This document shows positions 17,308-26,922 of a DNA stretch of 64,000 nucleotides, piece by piece. Source of the DNA: Nitrobacteraceae bacterium AZCC 2146 (GTDB lineage: Bacteria; Pseudomonadota; Alphaproteobacteria; Rhizobiales; Xanthobacteraceae); contig JBAGRP010000001.1 in NCBI GenBank assembly GCA_036924855.1, positions 7,118,001-7,182,000 on the forward strand. The letters are read 5' to 3'. Position 1 is the first letter of the stretch; each line of letters begins with the position of its first letter. The notes beneath the pieces were generated by a model that saw only the letters and a program-made list of their open reading frames with translations, had not been told where the DNA came from and did no database searches. The position numbers and the translations under genes were made by a program.

Positions 17308-20093
17308 TCAGGTCAAAATTCCGTGATTGAGAATAACGAAATTCGATGCATGAAGCGCGTCGATCGTTACGCCTTGCAGCGTCACACTTTCACTTGCCGA
17401 CAGATTGACGACGACATCGGAACCGGACGGGTGCATCAAGGCCTGCAGTTCCTGAAAAGTCGCAAAGTTGACGTTGTCGAATTCAATCGTGTCAGAGCTT
17501 GGTTGGAAATTGCTGATGACTTCATGGCCAGTGTTGCCGAACGCGAACACGAATGTATCGTTTGCTCCTGTTCCAGTCAGGACGTCATTTCCGGAGCTGC
17601 CTACGAACACGTTACCATTTGCCGGCATGACAGTTTGATCAGGGCCTCCGGCGCCGGGCTGGGAAAGAGATGTGCCAGCAGAATTAGAGACGGCCTGCGG
17701 TGAGAAGACCGCACGGAAGGTTCCATCGCCGTTCGACAGATAGACGGCGATGCCGTCCAGCCCGGGGGCAGTCACGGCGATGTCGGTTTTGCCGTCGCCG
17801 TTGAAATCGCCGGTGATCGCTTTCGCACTCGGCCAGTCGACCCAGTCGGCGCCGGTTTGGGAGGAATAAACCGCATGGAAGGTGCCATCGCCATTTGACA
17901 GGTAGCTGCCGATTCCGCCGAGCCCGGAGGCAGTCACGGCGATGTCGGTTCGACCGTCGCCGTTGAAATCGCCAGTGATCGCTTTCGCACTCGGCCAGTC
18001 GACCCAGTCGGTGCCGGTTTGTGAGGAATAAACCGCATGGAAGGTGCCATCGCCATTTGACAGGTAGCTGCCGATTCCGCCGAGCCCGGAGGCAGTCACG
18101 GCGATGTCGGTTCGACCGTCGCCGTTGAAATCGCCAGTGATCGCTTTCGCACTCGGCCAGTCGACCCAGTCGGTGCCGGTTTGTGAGGAATAAACCGCAT
18201 GGAAGGTGCCATCGCCATTTGACAGGTAGCTGCCGATTCCGCCGAGCCCGGAGGCAGTCACGGCGATGTCGGTTTTGCCGTCGCCGTTGAAATCGCCGGT
18301 GATCGCTTTCGCACTCGGCCAGTCGACCCAGTCGGCGCCGGTTTGGGAGGAATAAACCGCATGGAAGGTGCCATCGCCATTTGACAGGTAGCTGCCGATT
18401 CCGCCGAGCCCGGAGGCAGTCACGGCGATGTCGGTTCGACCGTCGCCGTTGAAATCGCCAGTGATCGCTTTCGCACTCGGCCAGTCGACCCAGTCGGTGC
18501 CGGTTTGTGAGGAATAAACCGCATGGAAGGTGCCATCGCCATTTGACAGGTAGCTGCCGATTCCGCCGAGCCCGGAGGCAGTCACGGCGATGTCGGTTCG
18601 ACCGTCGCCGTTTAAATCTCCGGCTACCGCATGAGCGCTCGGCCAACTAACCCAATCAGATCCCGTCTGAGCTGAGAAGACCGAATGAAACGTGCCGTCG
18701 CCATTTGAGAGATAGCTTCCGATTCCGCCGCGCCCGGAACTTGTAACCGTGAGATCGGTTCGCGCATCGCCGTTTAGATCGCCGGCTAGAAATCCAACGT
18801 TGGTTGCACCAACGTCAATAATAGTCGGGTGAACTAAACCGTCTGATGTAAAGATTCCGTCGAGAAATTGGAAATTCTCAACGCCGGTCACCGTATCGAT
18901 GCCATCGGGCGCGCCCGCCCTTTGATCCGCCACTGTGTAGGTCTGTGTGACGGCATTGTAAGAAATAAGATAGTTAGCTCGATTGCCGGAATAAACTGCA
19001 ACGTCGTGCCGGCTCCGCCGATGATGGTGTCGTTGCCCCCCCCACCGGTAATTCTATCATTGCCGGGTCCGCCATTCAGCACGTTGTCGATCGCATTTCC
19101 GATCAGAACGTCGTCTCCTGAGCCCCCGGTTGCGTTATCGATGAGGGAGCGTTGGTCGCCGAATTGATACGCGTTGTAAATGTTACCCTGCGCATAATGA
19201 CCGTTGCCGAGGTAAGCGAGCTGCGCTGCGGACGTGACTGACGACGCCCCTGGATTCAGGTTGATCGAAACCCCCGTCGTATAATTCGAAAGATCATAGG
19301 TATCGCCGCCGCCGCCGTCCCAGATAGTTTCGAAAATTCGGTTTGCTGACCCACCAACGCCGCTACCGGGCGCTAACTGCGCTATGCCATTGATGAATTC
19401 CTGCCCCGTGAGAGGGCTCCACGAATAGACAGTGTTTTCGCTATGGAGGTTGTAATTCGCCCCGTAGAGCGTCTGCAGCGCGAGGATATCGTTAGCCATA
19501 TAGGATTGAGAATATCCATATGATTCGTTCGTATAGCCTGTGAGCGGCGCCCCGACGTAACTGCGATAGCTCATAACCGAGAACTCGAGGTCGTCATGTA
19601 CAGCGGGCACTGCAACGTTGGCTACGCCGCCCGTCTCCTGGCTGTGCTTCAGACCGAGAGCGTGGCCCAGTTCATGAATTGCGGTGGCGAAATAGTAATT
19701 GCCTAGCGCCGCAGCCGAATAATTGTATTGCGTTCCAAACCAGACATCCCCTCCCTCTCCGTAGGTACTATTGGACGGGTAATAGGCATAAGAAGTCGGG
19801 TTTGCGGCCGAAGATTGCGCGACACGAACATCCGCTCCATTCGTGCCCGCGTAAGAGATGACTAGATTAGTAAAGCTGGCAACCGATCCAAGAGCGTAAT
19901 TGACGGCCTGTTGGATCGCCGTCGGGGCCTGCCCAAAACCCGTTGCAGTGGGCTCTCCAGCGCCATATCCCGCTGCATAATCGCTTGGGAAGTCTGGAAA
20001 GCTGTATGTGATTGACCCGTTCCATTTGGTGCCGGCGAGCAAGCCGTCAATTTCGGCGTTGCCCGTCGCGCTTACATTTACCACGAGTGCCAT
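17308..20093 (-). pseudogene. M10 serralysin-like metalloprotease with RTX and FG-GAP repeats, frameshifted
   Basis: Two minus-strand frames belong to one protein of about 928 residues. The first (20093-18888) has the zinc site HELGHALGLKH (His140, Glu141, His144, His150) and Met-turn SVMSYRS (Met174) of M10 peptidases, then RTX-like LNGGPGNDRITGGGGNDTIIGG. The frame breaks at about 19003-19008, where GGC ACG AC replaces an expected GGC AAC GAC. One missing A restores GGAGNDVAVYSGNRANYLIS and leads into the second frame (to 17308). That part has seven 54-residue FG-GAP/VCBS repeats with DxNxDGxxD calcium motifs and a C-terminal RTX-like region. With no signal peptide, such proteins leave by type I secretion; no exporter is in the window. 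Confidence 0.85.
17730..18800 (-). repeat. Tandem 162-bp repeats encoding FG-GAP/VCBS units
   Basis: Seven consecutive 54-residue units begin GDxNGDxxTD and end DWVDWPSAKAIT or a variant. The five central ones are nearly identical in DNA; the same 24-base stretch recurs every 162 bases at 17826, 17988, 18150, 18312 and 18474. The outer units have diverged. Near-identity, including at third codon positions, indicates recent duplication or ongoing gene conversion. R/K and T/A substitutions alternate between units. Confidence 0.88.
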
Positions 20094-20272
20094 TGACTCT
20101 CCCGCGGCCTTAGTCGCCGCTAGTTCCGACTAAGATAGCCTGTCGGGTTTATCCCCGACTGTGTTATCGTTCGGCGCCAAGTCTTTCTAAGTTATTAACT
20201 TTCATCAGATCAGGCGCGTAGAATTCTAAAATCGTATTGGCTGATTCGCTGAAAGCGATGTGAAGGAAAATT

Positions 20273-20599
20273 TTGTCGAAAATTCGCAGGTACGGTTCAG
20301 CGTACGGCCTAATTTTCACGCTTGCTGGCATTCCCTTGGGGTGGAATTCCCGCTGGGCAGTTGCTTCGGAAGGGAATCCTAATATGCAATTATCGCATTG
20401 TTCAAGTGAAGTTCCATGCGGTGCAGCTGGAACCACGCCGCCGGCGCGCGATCCTAAAATTGCTGTGCAGGAGGAATTTGAACTCGCTCGTAAGAGCGGA
20501 ACGGTCGAAGCGCTCGATCTTTTTATCCATCGCCATCCGGATGACCCGCTGGCAGAAAAGGCCCGGCGGCTCCTAAGAGGTAACGATCGAGCTCTCTAA
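20273..20599 (+). CDS. Small hypothetical protein with possible signal sequence
   Basis: 108 residues from a TTG start with AAGGA 8-9 bases upstream. The N-terminus (YGLIFTLAGIPLGW) is hydrophobic and could be a signal peptide. The C-terminal half, AVQEEFELARKSGTVEALDLF and HPDDPLAEKARRLL, reads like the TPR-like or caspase-associated tails seen in many alphaproteobacterial hypotheticals. It lies alone between the protease gene and an unassigned stretch. The assignment rests on the coding-like C-terminus only. Confidence 0.5.
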   Translation: MSKIRRYGSAYGLIFTLAGIPLGWNSRWAVASEGNPNMQLSHCSSEVPCGAAGTTPPARDPKIAVQEEFELARKSGTVEALDLFIHRHPDDPLAEKARRLLRGNDRAL

Positions 20600-20922
20600 T
20601 TATTTATTTTTTGCTCCAGAATTGTTGTGCAAGATCTAGCTTCCCGTACTCTATTCGTAAGAGATACAGCGTTTCCAGTAGCGATCGTTCAGAATTGCCA
20701 CGATGGCGACGCCCGTGTAAAATGACATCCGTACCGTCGCCAAGTTTGACGCCGTCATTTGTCGAGTCCGTCGTTGGCTTCGAGGAGCTAAGCCATCGTC
20801 TAAGCGGCGTACGTCGCTTTCCCCGTCCGAGCTAATATGTCGCAAGCGGCTCACGAGTCGGAGCGCCAAGCACGCTAATCGCGGACTGGCAAGAATTGAG
20901 AAAGGTGCGCTTACGCTGGTAG
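20600..20922. other. Unassigned stretch
   Basis: No gene is supported. A minus-strand frame reading GVKLGDGTDVILHGRRHRGN and then LLETLYLLRIEYGKLDLAQQ is coding-like but has no proper start, so it could be a gene fragment. Confidence 0.3.
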
Positions 20923-21399
20923 ATGCCAAAATACGATGGTCGTGTGCGCGACAGGGTCTCGCAACTCCTTGGCTTCAGTTCTTCCTTGTACCGCAGATTG
21001 GATGGACGGTTCCTTGATCTGTCGATCGGCATGTTGGGCGAAGAATTTTCAACGCATCTGAAGCGGGAAGTACCAAGGGAAAATTATTCGACGACTCCCG
21101 AGTGGGTCCAGGCCATCAAACGTGAAGTCGACGAGGTGTTGTTACCACGTGTCCGCGCTGAGATGGGTAGCACCGTCAATCTCGCAGCGAAGGCCGCGTC
21201 GTTCATCACGACGGATCGAATCATTGAAGATTTGATGGTGGAAGAACGGCTGGACGCGATGATTGATCGAGCAATTCGCAGGCTCGCCCAAGGCAAGATG
21301 ATGAAGCAAGTTTCTGGATTGACAGTAGAACCTCCAGAACGACAGCGACTAGCCCCTCCAAAGATCGTAGGGCCTAAAATGAGGCGGGCTCTAAAATGA
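20923..21399 (+). CDS. Hypothetical protein of about 158 residues
   Basis: Not recognised. Soluble and mixed-charge, with long predicted helices: EWVQAIKREVDEVLLPRVRAEM, then RIIEDLMVEERLDAMIDRAI (shown as separate stretches). The last residues (PKMRRALK) are encoded by the first and part of the second copy of a 17-bp tandem repeat, and the stop codon falls in copy two, so the original C-terminus may have been changed by the repeat. The start ATG has no strong ribosome site. A plausible but isolated gene in the accessory island. Confidence 0.5.
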   Translation: MPKYDGRVRDRVSQLLGFSSSLYRRLDGRFLDLSIGMLGEEFSTHLKREVPRENYSTTPEWVQAIKREVDEVLLPRVRAEMGSTVNLAAKAASFITTDRIIEDLMVEERLDAMIDRAIRRLAQGKMMKQVSGLTVEPPERQRLAPPKIVGPKMRRALK

Positions 21400-21424
21400 G
21401 GCGGGCTCTAAAATGAGGCGGGCT
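21374..21424 (+). repeat. Three perfect tandem copies of a 17-bp unit at a gene end
   Basis: CTAAAATGAGGCGGGCT occurs three times without a mismatch (21374-21390, 21391-21407, 21408-21424). Because 17 is not a multiple of three, each copy is read in a new frame, and the second supplies the TGA of the upstream gene. Confidence 0.9.
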
Positions 21425-21872
21425 AAAGCAAAAAGAAAAATTGAATTGTTTTTTATTTCTATTATAGGTTGTATTTTCGCGGATTAATTTACGCATGTAT
21501 TTGTAATTTCAATAATTTTTGTGAGCAGTTGTCTTAAAGAAGTCCGCCAATCTTCAGGCTGCTGGAGTGTATGCCGGCATTCGCGTGGGCAATACAATGA
21601 TGGTGCGAAATTCGTGTTTCGTTTGCGGGTTGGTTTGCAAGCTTGTCAGAGGTGGCTCGAAGAGACATTCAAAATCGACACTAACGGCTAGCCGCCCACT
21701 GGCTTGGAGTCCGGCGCTTTGAGCGGTACTCACCGGGTACTCACCGGGCGGTCCTCGTACTGTATTGACACCCTTTCTGCAGCACCCTAACCACTTCTAG
21801 AGTTTGTTTTTTTGCAACGCTCGCGCTGCCTTGCGGTCCGGTTCGACCGTGTATTCGTCGAGGGGGAATTTT
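21425..21872. other. AT-richer intergenic stretch marking the island's right edge
   Basis: About 450 bases with visibly more A and T at 21425-21530 than the flanks. A short direct repeat ACTCACCGGG occurs twice near 21730-21750. No gene seen. The promoter of the E1 alpha/beta pair probably lies in the last 100 bases. Confidence 0.45.
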
Positions 21873-22904
21873 TTGGCCTATACTCAATCTGCTTCCGCAT
21901 TTGCTTCCGCGCCGGCCTGCAGCCATTCTCCGGCGCCGGCGAACGCCGAGAAATCCGTTGAAATGCACCGCGCCCTATTGCGCGTCCGAATGACCGAAGA
22001 GACCCTCGCGGGCCGTTATCCCGAGCAGGAGATGCGCACGCCCACCCATTTCGGCACCGGCCAGGAAGCCGTTGCCGTCGGAGTGTGTTCGGCGCTGGGC
22101 GAGGGTGACATGGTCTACACCCATCACCGTTCCCACAATCATTACATCGCACGCGGCGGCAGCGTCTACGAACTGGCGGCCGAGCTTTACGGTCGGGCGG
22201 ATGGTTGCTCGCTGGGCCGCGGCGGATCGGTGCATCTGACCGCCCGCGACAAGGGCTTCATGGTGTCCTCCGCCATCCTTGCCGAGACCGTGGCCACCGC
22301 GGTCGGCACGGCGCTCGCGTTCGCCATGGACGACGCGCCGAAAGTCGCGGTGTGCTTCTTTGGCGAAGGAACCCTGGACGAGGGCGCTTTCTACGAGGCG
22401 ATCAACTTCGCGTCGATCCGCAAGCTGCCGGTGATCTTCGCCTGCGAGAACAATCTCTATGCGACCGAAAGTCCGCTGTCGGTGCGCCAGGCTCCGGGCT
22501 CCGATCTGTGCGATCGCGTGCGCGCCTTCAAGGTGACGAGCGAACGCGTTGACGGCAACGACGTCGCTGCGGTCTACGATGCCGCCATGCGCGCCGTCGC
22601 CCAGGCGAAGTCGGGCGATGGGCCGGTTTTCCTCGAATGCATGACCTATCGCTGGCGTGAGCATGTCGGTCCGATGATGGACCACGATGCTGGCCGCAGC
22701 TATCGCGACAAGGCCGAATTTGACCTTTGGGTCGCCAAGGATCCTGTCCGCCGCTCCGCCGCTCGCCTGGTCGAACAGGGCCTTGCAACGGAAGCTGAGG
22801 TCGAGGCGTGGGCTGCCGACACCAAGGCCGAGATCGAGGCCACCGTCGAGCGCGCCCGTCAGGCGCCGTGGCCCAAGGCCGAGACCCTCTTCGAAAACGC
22901 CTAA
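21873..22904 (+). CDS. Thiamine-diphosphate-dependent dehydrogenase E1 component, alpha subunit
   Basis: About 343 residues from a TTG start with AGGGGGAA 5-10 bases upstream; the open frame extends further, but the extra part looks non-coding. The sequence matches the alpha subunit of pyruvate/branched-chain/acetoin dehydrogenase E1: HRSHNHYIARGG, LGRGGSVHLT and the thiamine-diphosphate motif CFFGEGTLDEGAFYEAINFA followed by PVIFACENN. These enzymes decarboxylate a 2-oxo acid and form a hydroxyethyl- or acyl-thiamine intermediate. The beta subunit follows after 27 bases. No lipoyl E2 or E3 gene is near, and both neighbours are polysaccharide genes, so it may make or transfer a carbon unit for a sugar rather than feed central metabolism. 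Confidence 0.85.
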   Translation: MAYTQSASAFASAPACSHSPAPANAEKSVEMHRALLRVRMTEETLAGRYPEQEMRTPTHFGTGQEAVAVGVCSALGEGDMVYTHHRSHNHYIARGGSVYELAAELYGRADGCSLGRGGSVHLTARDKGFMVSSAILAETVATAVGTALAFAMDDAPKVAVCFFGEGTLDEGAFYEAINFASIRKLPVIFACENNLYATESPLSVRQAPGSDLCDRVRAFKVTSERVDGNDVAAVYDAAMRAVAQAKSGDGPVFLECMTYRWREHVGPMMDHDAGRSYRDKAEFDLWVAKDPVRRSAARLVEQGLATEAEVEAWAADTKAEIEATVERARQAPWPKAETLFENA

Positions 22905-22931
22905 CGTTTTTCATCCAATCCGAGCGAGTTC

Positions 22932-23966
22932 ATGCGCACACTCAGCTATGCCGAGGCGATTTCCGAGGGCACCGTTCAGGCCATGGAGCGGGATTCATCC
23001 GTGTTCATCGCAGGTATCGCTGTCGACTATCCATCAGGCATTTTCGGCACCACCACCGAAGCGTTCAAGCGCTTTGGCAAGGAGCGCGTGTTCGATACGC
23101 CGGCGATGGAGAACGCGCTGACGGGTATCGCGATCGGCGCGGCGGCGGTTGGCAAGCGCCCGATCATCGTGCATCCGCGCAACGATTTCATGTTCCTCGC
23201 ATTCGATCAGCTGATCAATCTCGCGGCGAAGTGGAAATACATGTATGGCGGCCGCGCCGGGACTGTGCCGATCGTTGTGCGCGCCGTTGTTGGCCGCGGC
23301 TGGGGGCAGGGCGCCACGCACTCGCAGAGCCTGCAGGCGCCGCTGGCGCATTTCCCTGGCCTGACCCTATTGATGCCGACGTCACCCCACGACGCCAAGG
23401 GGCTGATGATGTCGGCGCTGCAGCACGACGGCCCGGTGGTCATCCTCGAGCATCGCTCGCTGTTCGGTCTGAAGGGCGAAGTGCCGGAAGAGCCGTACAG
23501 CGTGCCGATCGGCAAGGCCGACGTCGTCCGCGCCGGAACGGACATCACGGTCGTCGCGACGTCGTTCATGACCGTCGAAGCGCTGCGCGCGGCGGATGAA
23601 CTGGCCAAGGACGGCGTGTCGCTCGAAGTGATCGATCTGCGCTCGATCCGCCCGCTCGACGAGGCGACGATCCTGACGTCGCTGAAGAAGACCGGACGCC
23701 TGATCGTCACTGACACAAGCTGGGAAATGTGCGGCGTGGTCAGCGAGATCGCGGCCCTTGCCGCCGAGAAGGGCTTTCACGACCTGAAGGCGCCGGTGCG
23801 TCGCATCGCGCTGCCGAATTGCCCGGCGCCGGTGTCGCAGGCGCTGGAAGAAGTGTACTATCCGAAAGCCTCGACCATCGCGAAGGCGGCTCTGGTCATG
23901 CTCGGCCGGACCTCGTCGAGCCTCGGCGAGATCGACATGGTGGACGATTTCAAGGGACCATACTGA
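22932..23966 (+). CDS. Thiamine-diphosphate-dependent dehydrogenase E1 component, beta subunit
   Basis: 344 residues. The transketolase-type pyrimidine domain shows TLSYAEAISEGTVQAMERD, VFDTPAMENALTGIAIGAA and VGRGWGQGATHSQSLQAPLA, and the C-terminal domain shows VIDLRSIRPLDEATI. This is the beta chain that pairs with the alpha chain just upstream to form an alpha2-beta2 E1. Usual relatives carry Glu for the thiamine N1' contact, here in TPAMENALTG. The C-terminus is slightly extended (GEIDMVDDFKGPY). Same comment on function as for the alpha subunit: the 2-oxo acid and the acceptor are unknown. Confidence 0.85.
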   Translation: MRTLSYAEAISEGTVQAMERDSSVFIAGIAVDYPSGIFGTTTEAFKRFGKERVFDTPAMENALTGIAIGAAAVGKRPIIVHPRNDFMFLAFDQLINLAAKWKYMYGGRAGTVPIVVRAVVGRGWGQGATHSQSLQAPLAHFPGLTLLMPTSPHDAKGLMMSALQHDGPVVILEHRSLFGLKGEVPEEPYSVPIGKADVVRAGTDITVVATSFMTVEALRAADELAKDGVSLEVIDLRSIRPLDEATILTSLKKTGRLIVTDTSWEMCGVVSEIAALAAEKGFHDLKAPVRRIALPNCPAPVSQALEEVYYPKASTIAKAALVMLGRTSSSLGEIDMVDDFKGPY

Positions 23967-24030
23967 GCAACTGACGATTCCCCGCGCTGGGAAGAACGGT
24001 CGTCGTCGCAAATTTGCCGGAGAGGCCTTC

Positions 24031-26922
24031 GTGAAGCGACCCGCGATCATCACAGGCGCGGCTGCTGCCCTTGCGTTGCTCGTCGTTCTGGTTCTGGCGA
24101 ACCCACCCAACGCCTATGCCCTTCTGTTCGGCGGCGGCAAACGCGACGGGCTGTTTGGCCTGGCGATGGTTGCACTCGTCCCATTGATCGTCGTCGTGCA
24201 GATCGGGCTCGGCGCAACGCTGGCGCGTTGGTTTGCAGGCGCGGCTGCAGTGAGTGAGCCATGGCTGCTTTGGCTGTCCGGGAGCGCGCTGCTGAGCCTG
24301 ATCGGCGTAGCGATCGCCGTGGCAGGTCTCGTCAATCCCTGGGTCAGCGGCACTGTGCTGCTTCTTGGCGTGGCCTATGCGGTCGCGTCCGGCGCCTGCA
24401 CCGACGTATTCAGACGACTGGTTGCATGGACGCGACTGGAAGATGTCACGTCCAACAAGCCCGCATTTGCCGCGGTCCGCCTCGGCATCGCCGCCGCACT
24501 GGTCCTGATCGGTATGCGCGCGGCAACGGGTGAGCTCAATGACACCGACGTCGTTCAGTTCTACTGGGGATGGCTTAACGAGGTCCGGCATCTCGGCGGA
24601 GTGAACCTGTCACCAGCCTTGCCGCTTGTTCAGGATTTTACGGCGGGCCGTGGCAATGGTACTTACCTGCTGTTTGCCGGCATCGCGCCGGGGCTGGTGA
24701 GCCATGTCGTTTCAGCCGCTTACTGCGCGATGTTCGGCGTCGTGCTGCGCGCCTTCGTGTTGCGGGTTGCTGCTGATGCGTCAGCGCCGGTCAAACCGCT
24801 GTTGCTGCTCGCTGCGGAGGTGACCTGTCTTGCCAGTCTCTGGATGCTTCCCGGATCGGTGGCATTCGGCAAATACCATCTGCAGTTTGCCGCATGGGCG
24901 CTGGGCTTCCTGCTGGCATGCCTTCAGATCGCCAGCGAGGATAACAGCAAAGCGCGGACGTGGCGCCTCATGCTGTTTCCCGTGGCAGTCGCCACCCCTG
25001 TCGGGCTTGCGCAATTCGAAGCCTTTATCACGATGGTTCTCATCGTCGCGGTGGCCGCTGCCCCACATCGATGGCTGGCGACACGACGGCTGTTGCCGCT
25101 GCTGATCGTGGGATGTGCAAGCGCGGCCCTCTCACTGCTCGCCAACTGGCTGTATCTCGGGATACCGGATCTCAATCCATTTCCGCTGTTCGAGCGATTC
25201 ATCGTGGAGCAACGGTTTGGTCTCTGGACCAGCCGGCTGCAGCAATACTACATCAACTATATCGCGGGTGGCGTTCTGACATTGAATGCCGGCGACGGCG
25301 TCGGCAAGCTGCGCGAATTGCGTTCGTTGGCGAGCGACGTCAGAGCCGACCTCATCCCGATTCTCCTTGGGCTTGCGGGACTCGCTGTGGCCGCGATCAT
25401 CGCCAGCATTCCGGTGCGCCGGCGTTTTTGGCGACAACTGCTGTTTCTGTTGCTCGGCGCCGGCCTTGGCTACGGACTTTATCGTATCTCGTTGCTCGTC
25501 ACATTGGGTGAGCTAGCGCTCTCGCCAGCGTTCAACCAAGCCCTGCTCTATGTGATGGCGGCCGTCGCCTATCTGCTTGCTGTCCGCTCGTTCAAAGTCG
25601 CCGCGTCCCGGCCTTTTCTGCACGGCCTGCTTGGCTATTGGCTGATCTGTGCCGCATTCATTCTGGTGTTTCATTCCGGCAGCATGGATAGGCTGATGCG
25701 ACACGCGGACGTCGTCGGCGTCGGGCTGGTACTATTGGCATTGATATGCCTGTTTGGCCGGCTTGCGACATTCGCTCTTCCGATCCGCGCTGCCGGTGGC
25801 GTGTTGGGTTTTCGCCTGCGGGCGAGCGCCGCGGTGCCCATCTTGCTGGCGGTGGGCATTGCCTTTTCACTTCGCGCCGCGGTCTCGACTGCCGCGGTGG
25901 ATTCGCCGCGTCATTTGCTCGCAAGCACGTTGGGCTTGCAGGGGCGCGCGGTTAAATTGACCCATCCGATGGCGAAGTTCGAACGCTGCGAAGAAATCGC
26001 GCGCAGCGTTCCCGCCAACGCCCGCGTGTTGTTCCTGAACGCCTATACGGCCATGGCCTATTGCAACAACGCAGTCTTGCTGCCGCGGGCGATGATCGTG
26101 ACGCCGCATGAATCTGATTTTGCGCGCGACCTTTCGACTTCAGCCTTCGCCGAGGCCAATACAGTCGAGCAGACCCTTCGCCGTCTGCATATCGACTACT
26201 TCCTGGTTCTAAAGGGGGATTTTGAATTCTGGGCCTCGGGCCTGTCCGCGCCGTTCCGTCCGGGCGAGCTGGAGCGTCGCTTTGATTTCCTGGCAGAGAC
26301 ACCGTCTTTGTACGTTCTGACCTGGCGCGGCGGCGGAAGTGCCATTCCTCCCGATGCGCTTGCGGCGATCACGGAGTGGCGCAGGTTCGCCATTCAACAA
26401 TCCGGCTTCATGGCGCAGAACGAATTTGTCAGCCAGTGGCGGGCAATAGCCAACCTCGGGGCCGATCGACCGAAGTATCAGTTCGGCGCGCGGCTGGATT
26501 TTAGCTCAAGCGGCTGGTCGGCGCTCTATGCCGATCACGGCTGGTACGCCGCCGAGCCGCACGGGACCTGGACCGTCGGTCCCGTCGCCGTGCTGACATT
26601 GCCGCTGGCGCAGCCTGCGCCGGGGCCATTGCGGGTGACGATGGAGGTCACGCCATTCCTGCTCCCGCAATTGCCGAGCCGCACGGTCCACGTGAAGGTG
26701 GCCGGCGCTGAAGTCGCCACTTGGACTTTCCAGCTGGGGGAGGGCTATCAGGCCAGGCAGATCGATCTGCCCGCCGACGCCGGCACAGGCCCGCAGGCAC
26801 TGGTGCTGACATTCGAGATCGAAAACAGCATCTCGCAATATGCGCTCGGGCTCAACACGGACTGGCGGCCCTTGGGCATTGCCGTCCGCAGTCTGAAGAT
26901 TGAGGCCGTCGTCCTAAATTAA
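24031..26922 (+). CDS. Very large membrane protein with a C-terminal beta-rich domain
   Basis: 963 residues from a GTG with a GGAGAGG ribosome site. Residues 1 to about 640 hold more than a dozen hydrophobic segments. Residues 650-790 are a soluble loop domain. The last 180, containing FSSSGWSALYADHGWYAAEPH and TWTVGPVAVLTLPL, look like a beta-sandwich. The C-terminal pattern (GW..., HG.W..., alternating hydrophobic residues) resembles domains at the end of GT-C-like sugar-transfer membrane proteins. A loop acidic pair DTDVV near residue 171 could be catalytic, but this is only a guess. It converges with the NUDIX gene, overlapping it by 4 bases. Confidence 0.6.
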   Translation: MKRPAIITGAAAALALLVVLVLANPPNAYALLFGGGKRDGLFGLAMVALVPLIVVVQIGLGATLARWFAGAAAVSEPWLLWLSGSALLSLIGVAIAVAGLVNPWVSGTVLLLGVAYAVASGACTDVFRRLVAWTRLEDVTSNKPAFAAVRLGIAAALVLIGMRAATGELNDTDVVQFYWGWLNEVRHLGGVNLSPALPLVQDFTAGRGNGTYLLFAGIAPGLVSHVVSAAYCAMFGVVLRAFVLRVAADASAPVKPLLLLAAEVTCLASLWMLPGSVAFGKYHLQFAAWALGFLLACLQIASEDNSKARTWRLMLFPVAVATPVGLAQFEAFITMVLIVAVAAAPHRWLATRRLLPLLIVGCASAALSLLANWLYLGIPDLNPFPLFERFIVEQRFGLWTSRLQQYYINYIAGGVLTLNAGDGVGKLRELRSLASDVRADLIPILLGLAGLAVAAIIASIPVRRRFWRQLLFLLLGAGLGYGLYRISLLVTLGELALSPAFNQALLYVMAAVAYLLAVRSFKVAASRPFLHGLLGYWLICAAFILVFHSGSMDRLMRHADVVGVGLVLLALICLFGRLATFALPIRAAGGVLGFRLRASAAVPILLAVGIAFSLRAAVSTAAVDSPRHLLASTLGLQGRAVKLTHPMAKFERCEEIARSVPANARVLFLNAYTAMAYCNNAVLLPRAMIVTPHESDFARDLSTSAFAEANTVEQTLRRLHIDYFLVLKGDFEFWASGLSAPFRPGELERRFDFLAETPSLYVLTWRGGGSAIPPDALAAITEWRRFAIQQSGFMAQNEFVSQWRAIANLGADRPKYQFGARLDFSSSGWSALYADHGWYAAEPHGTWTVGPVAVLTLPLAQPAPGPLRVTMEVTPFLLPQLPSRTVHVKVAGAEVATWTFQLGEGYQARQIDLPADAGTGPQALVLTFEIENSISQYALGLNTDWRPLGIAVRSLKIEAVVLN

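Noticed and set aside
17684-18646. A 320-residue arginine-rich repeat protein on the same strand
   Set aside because: It is the shifted frame of the FG-GAP repeats; the RRRSNRHRRD pattern only mirrors the tandem DNA repeats.
17800-18650. CRISPR-like array of regular repeats
   Set aside because: The units are 162 bp, contiguous and coding for FG-GAP domains; there are no spacers.
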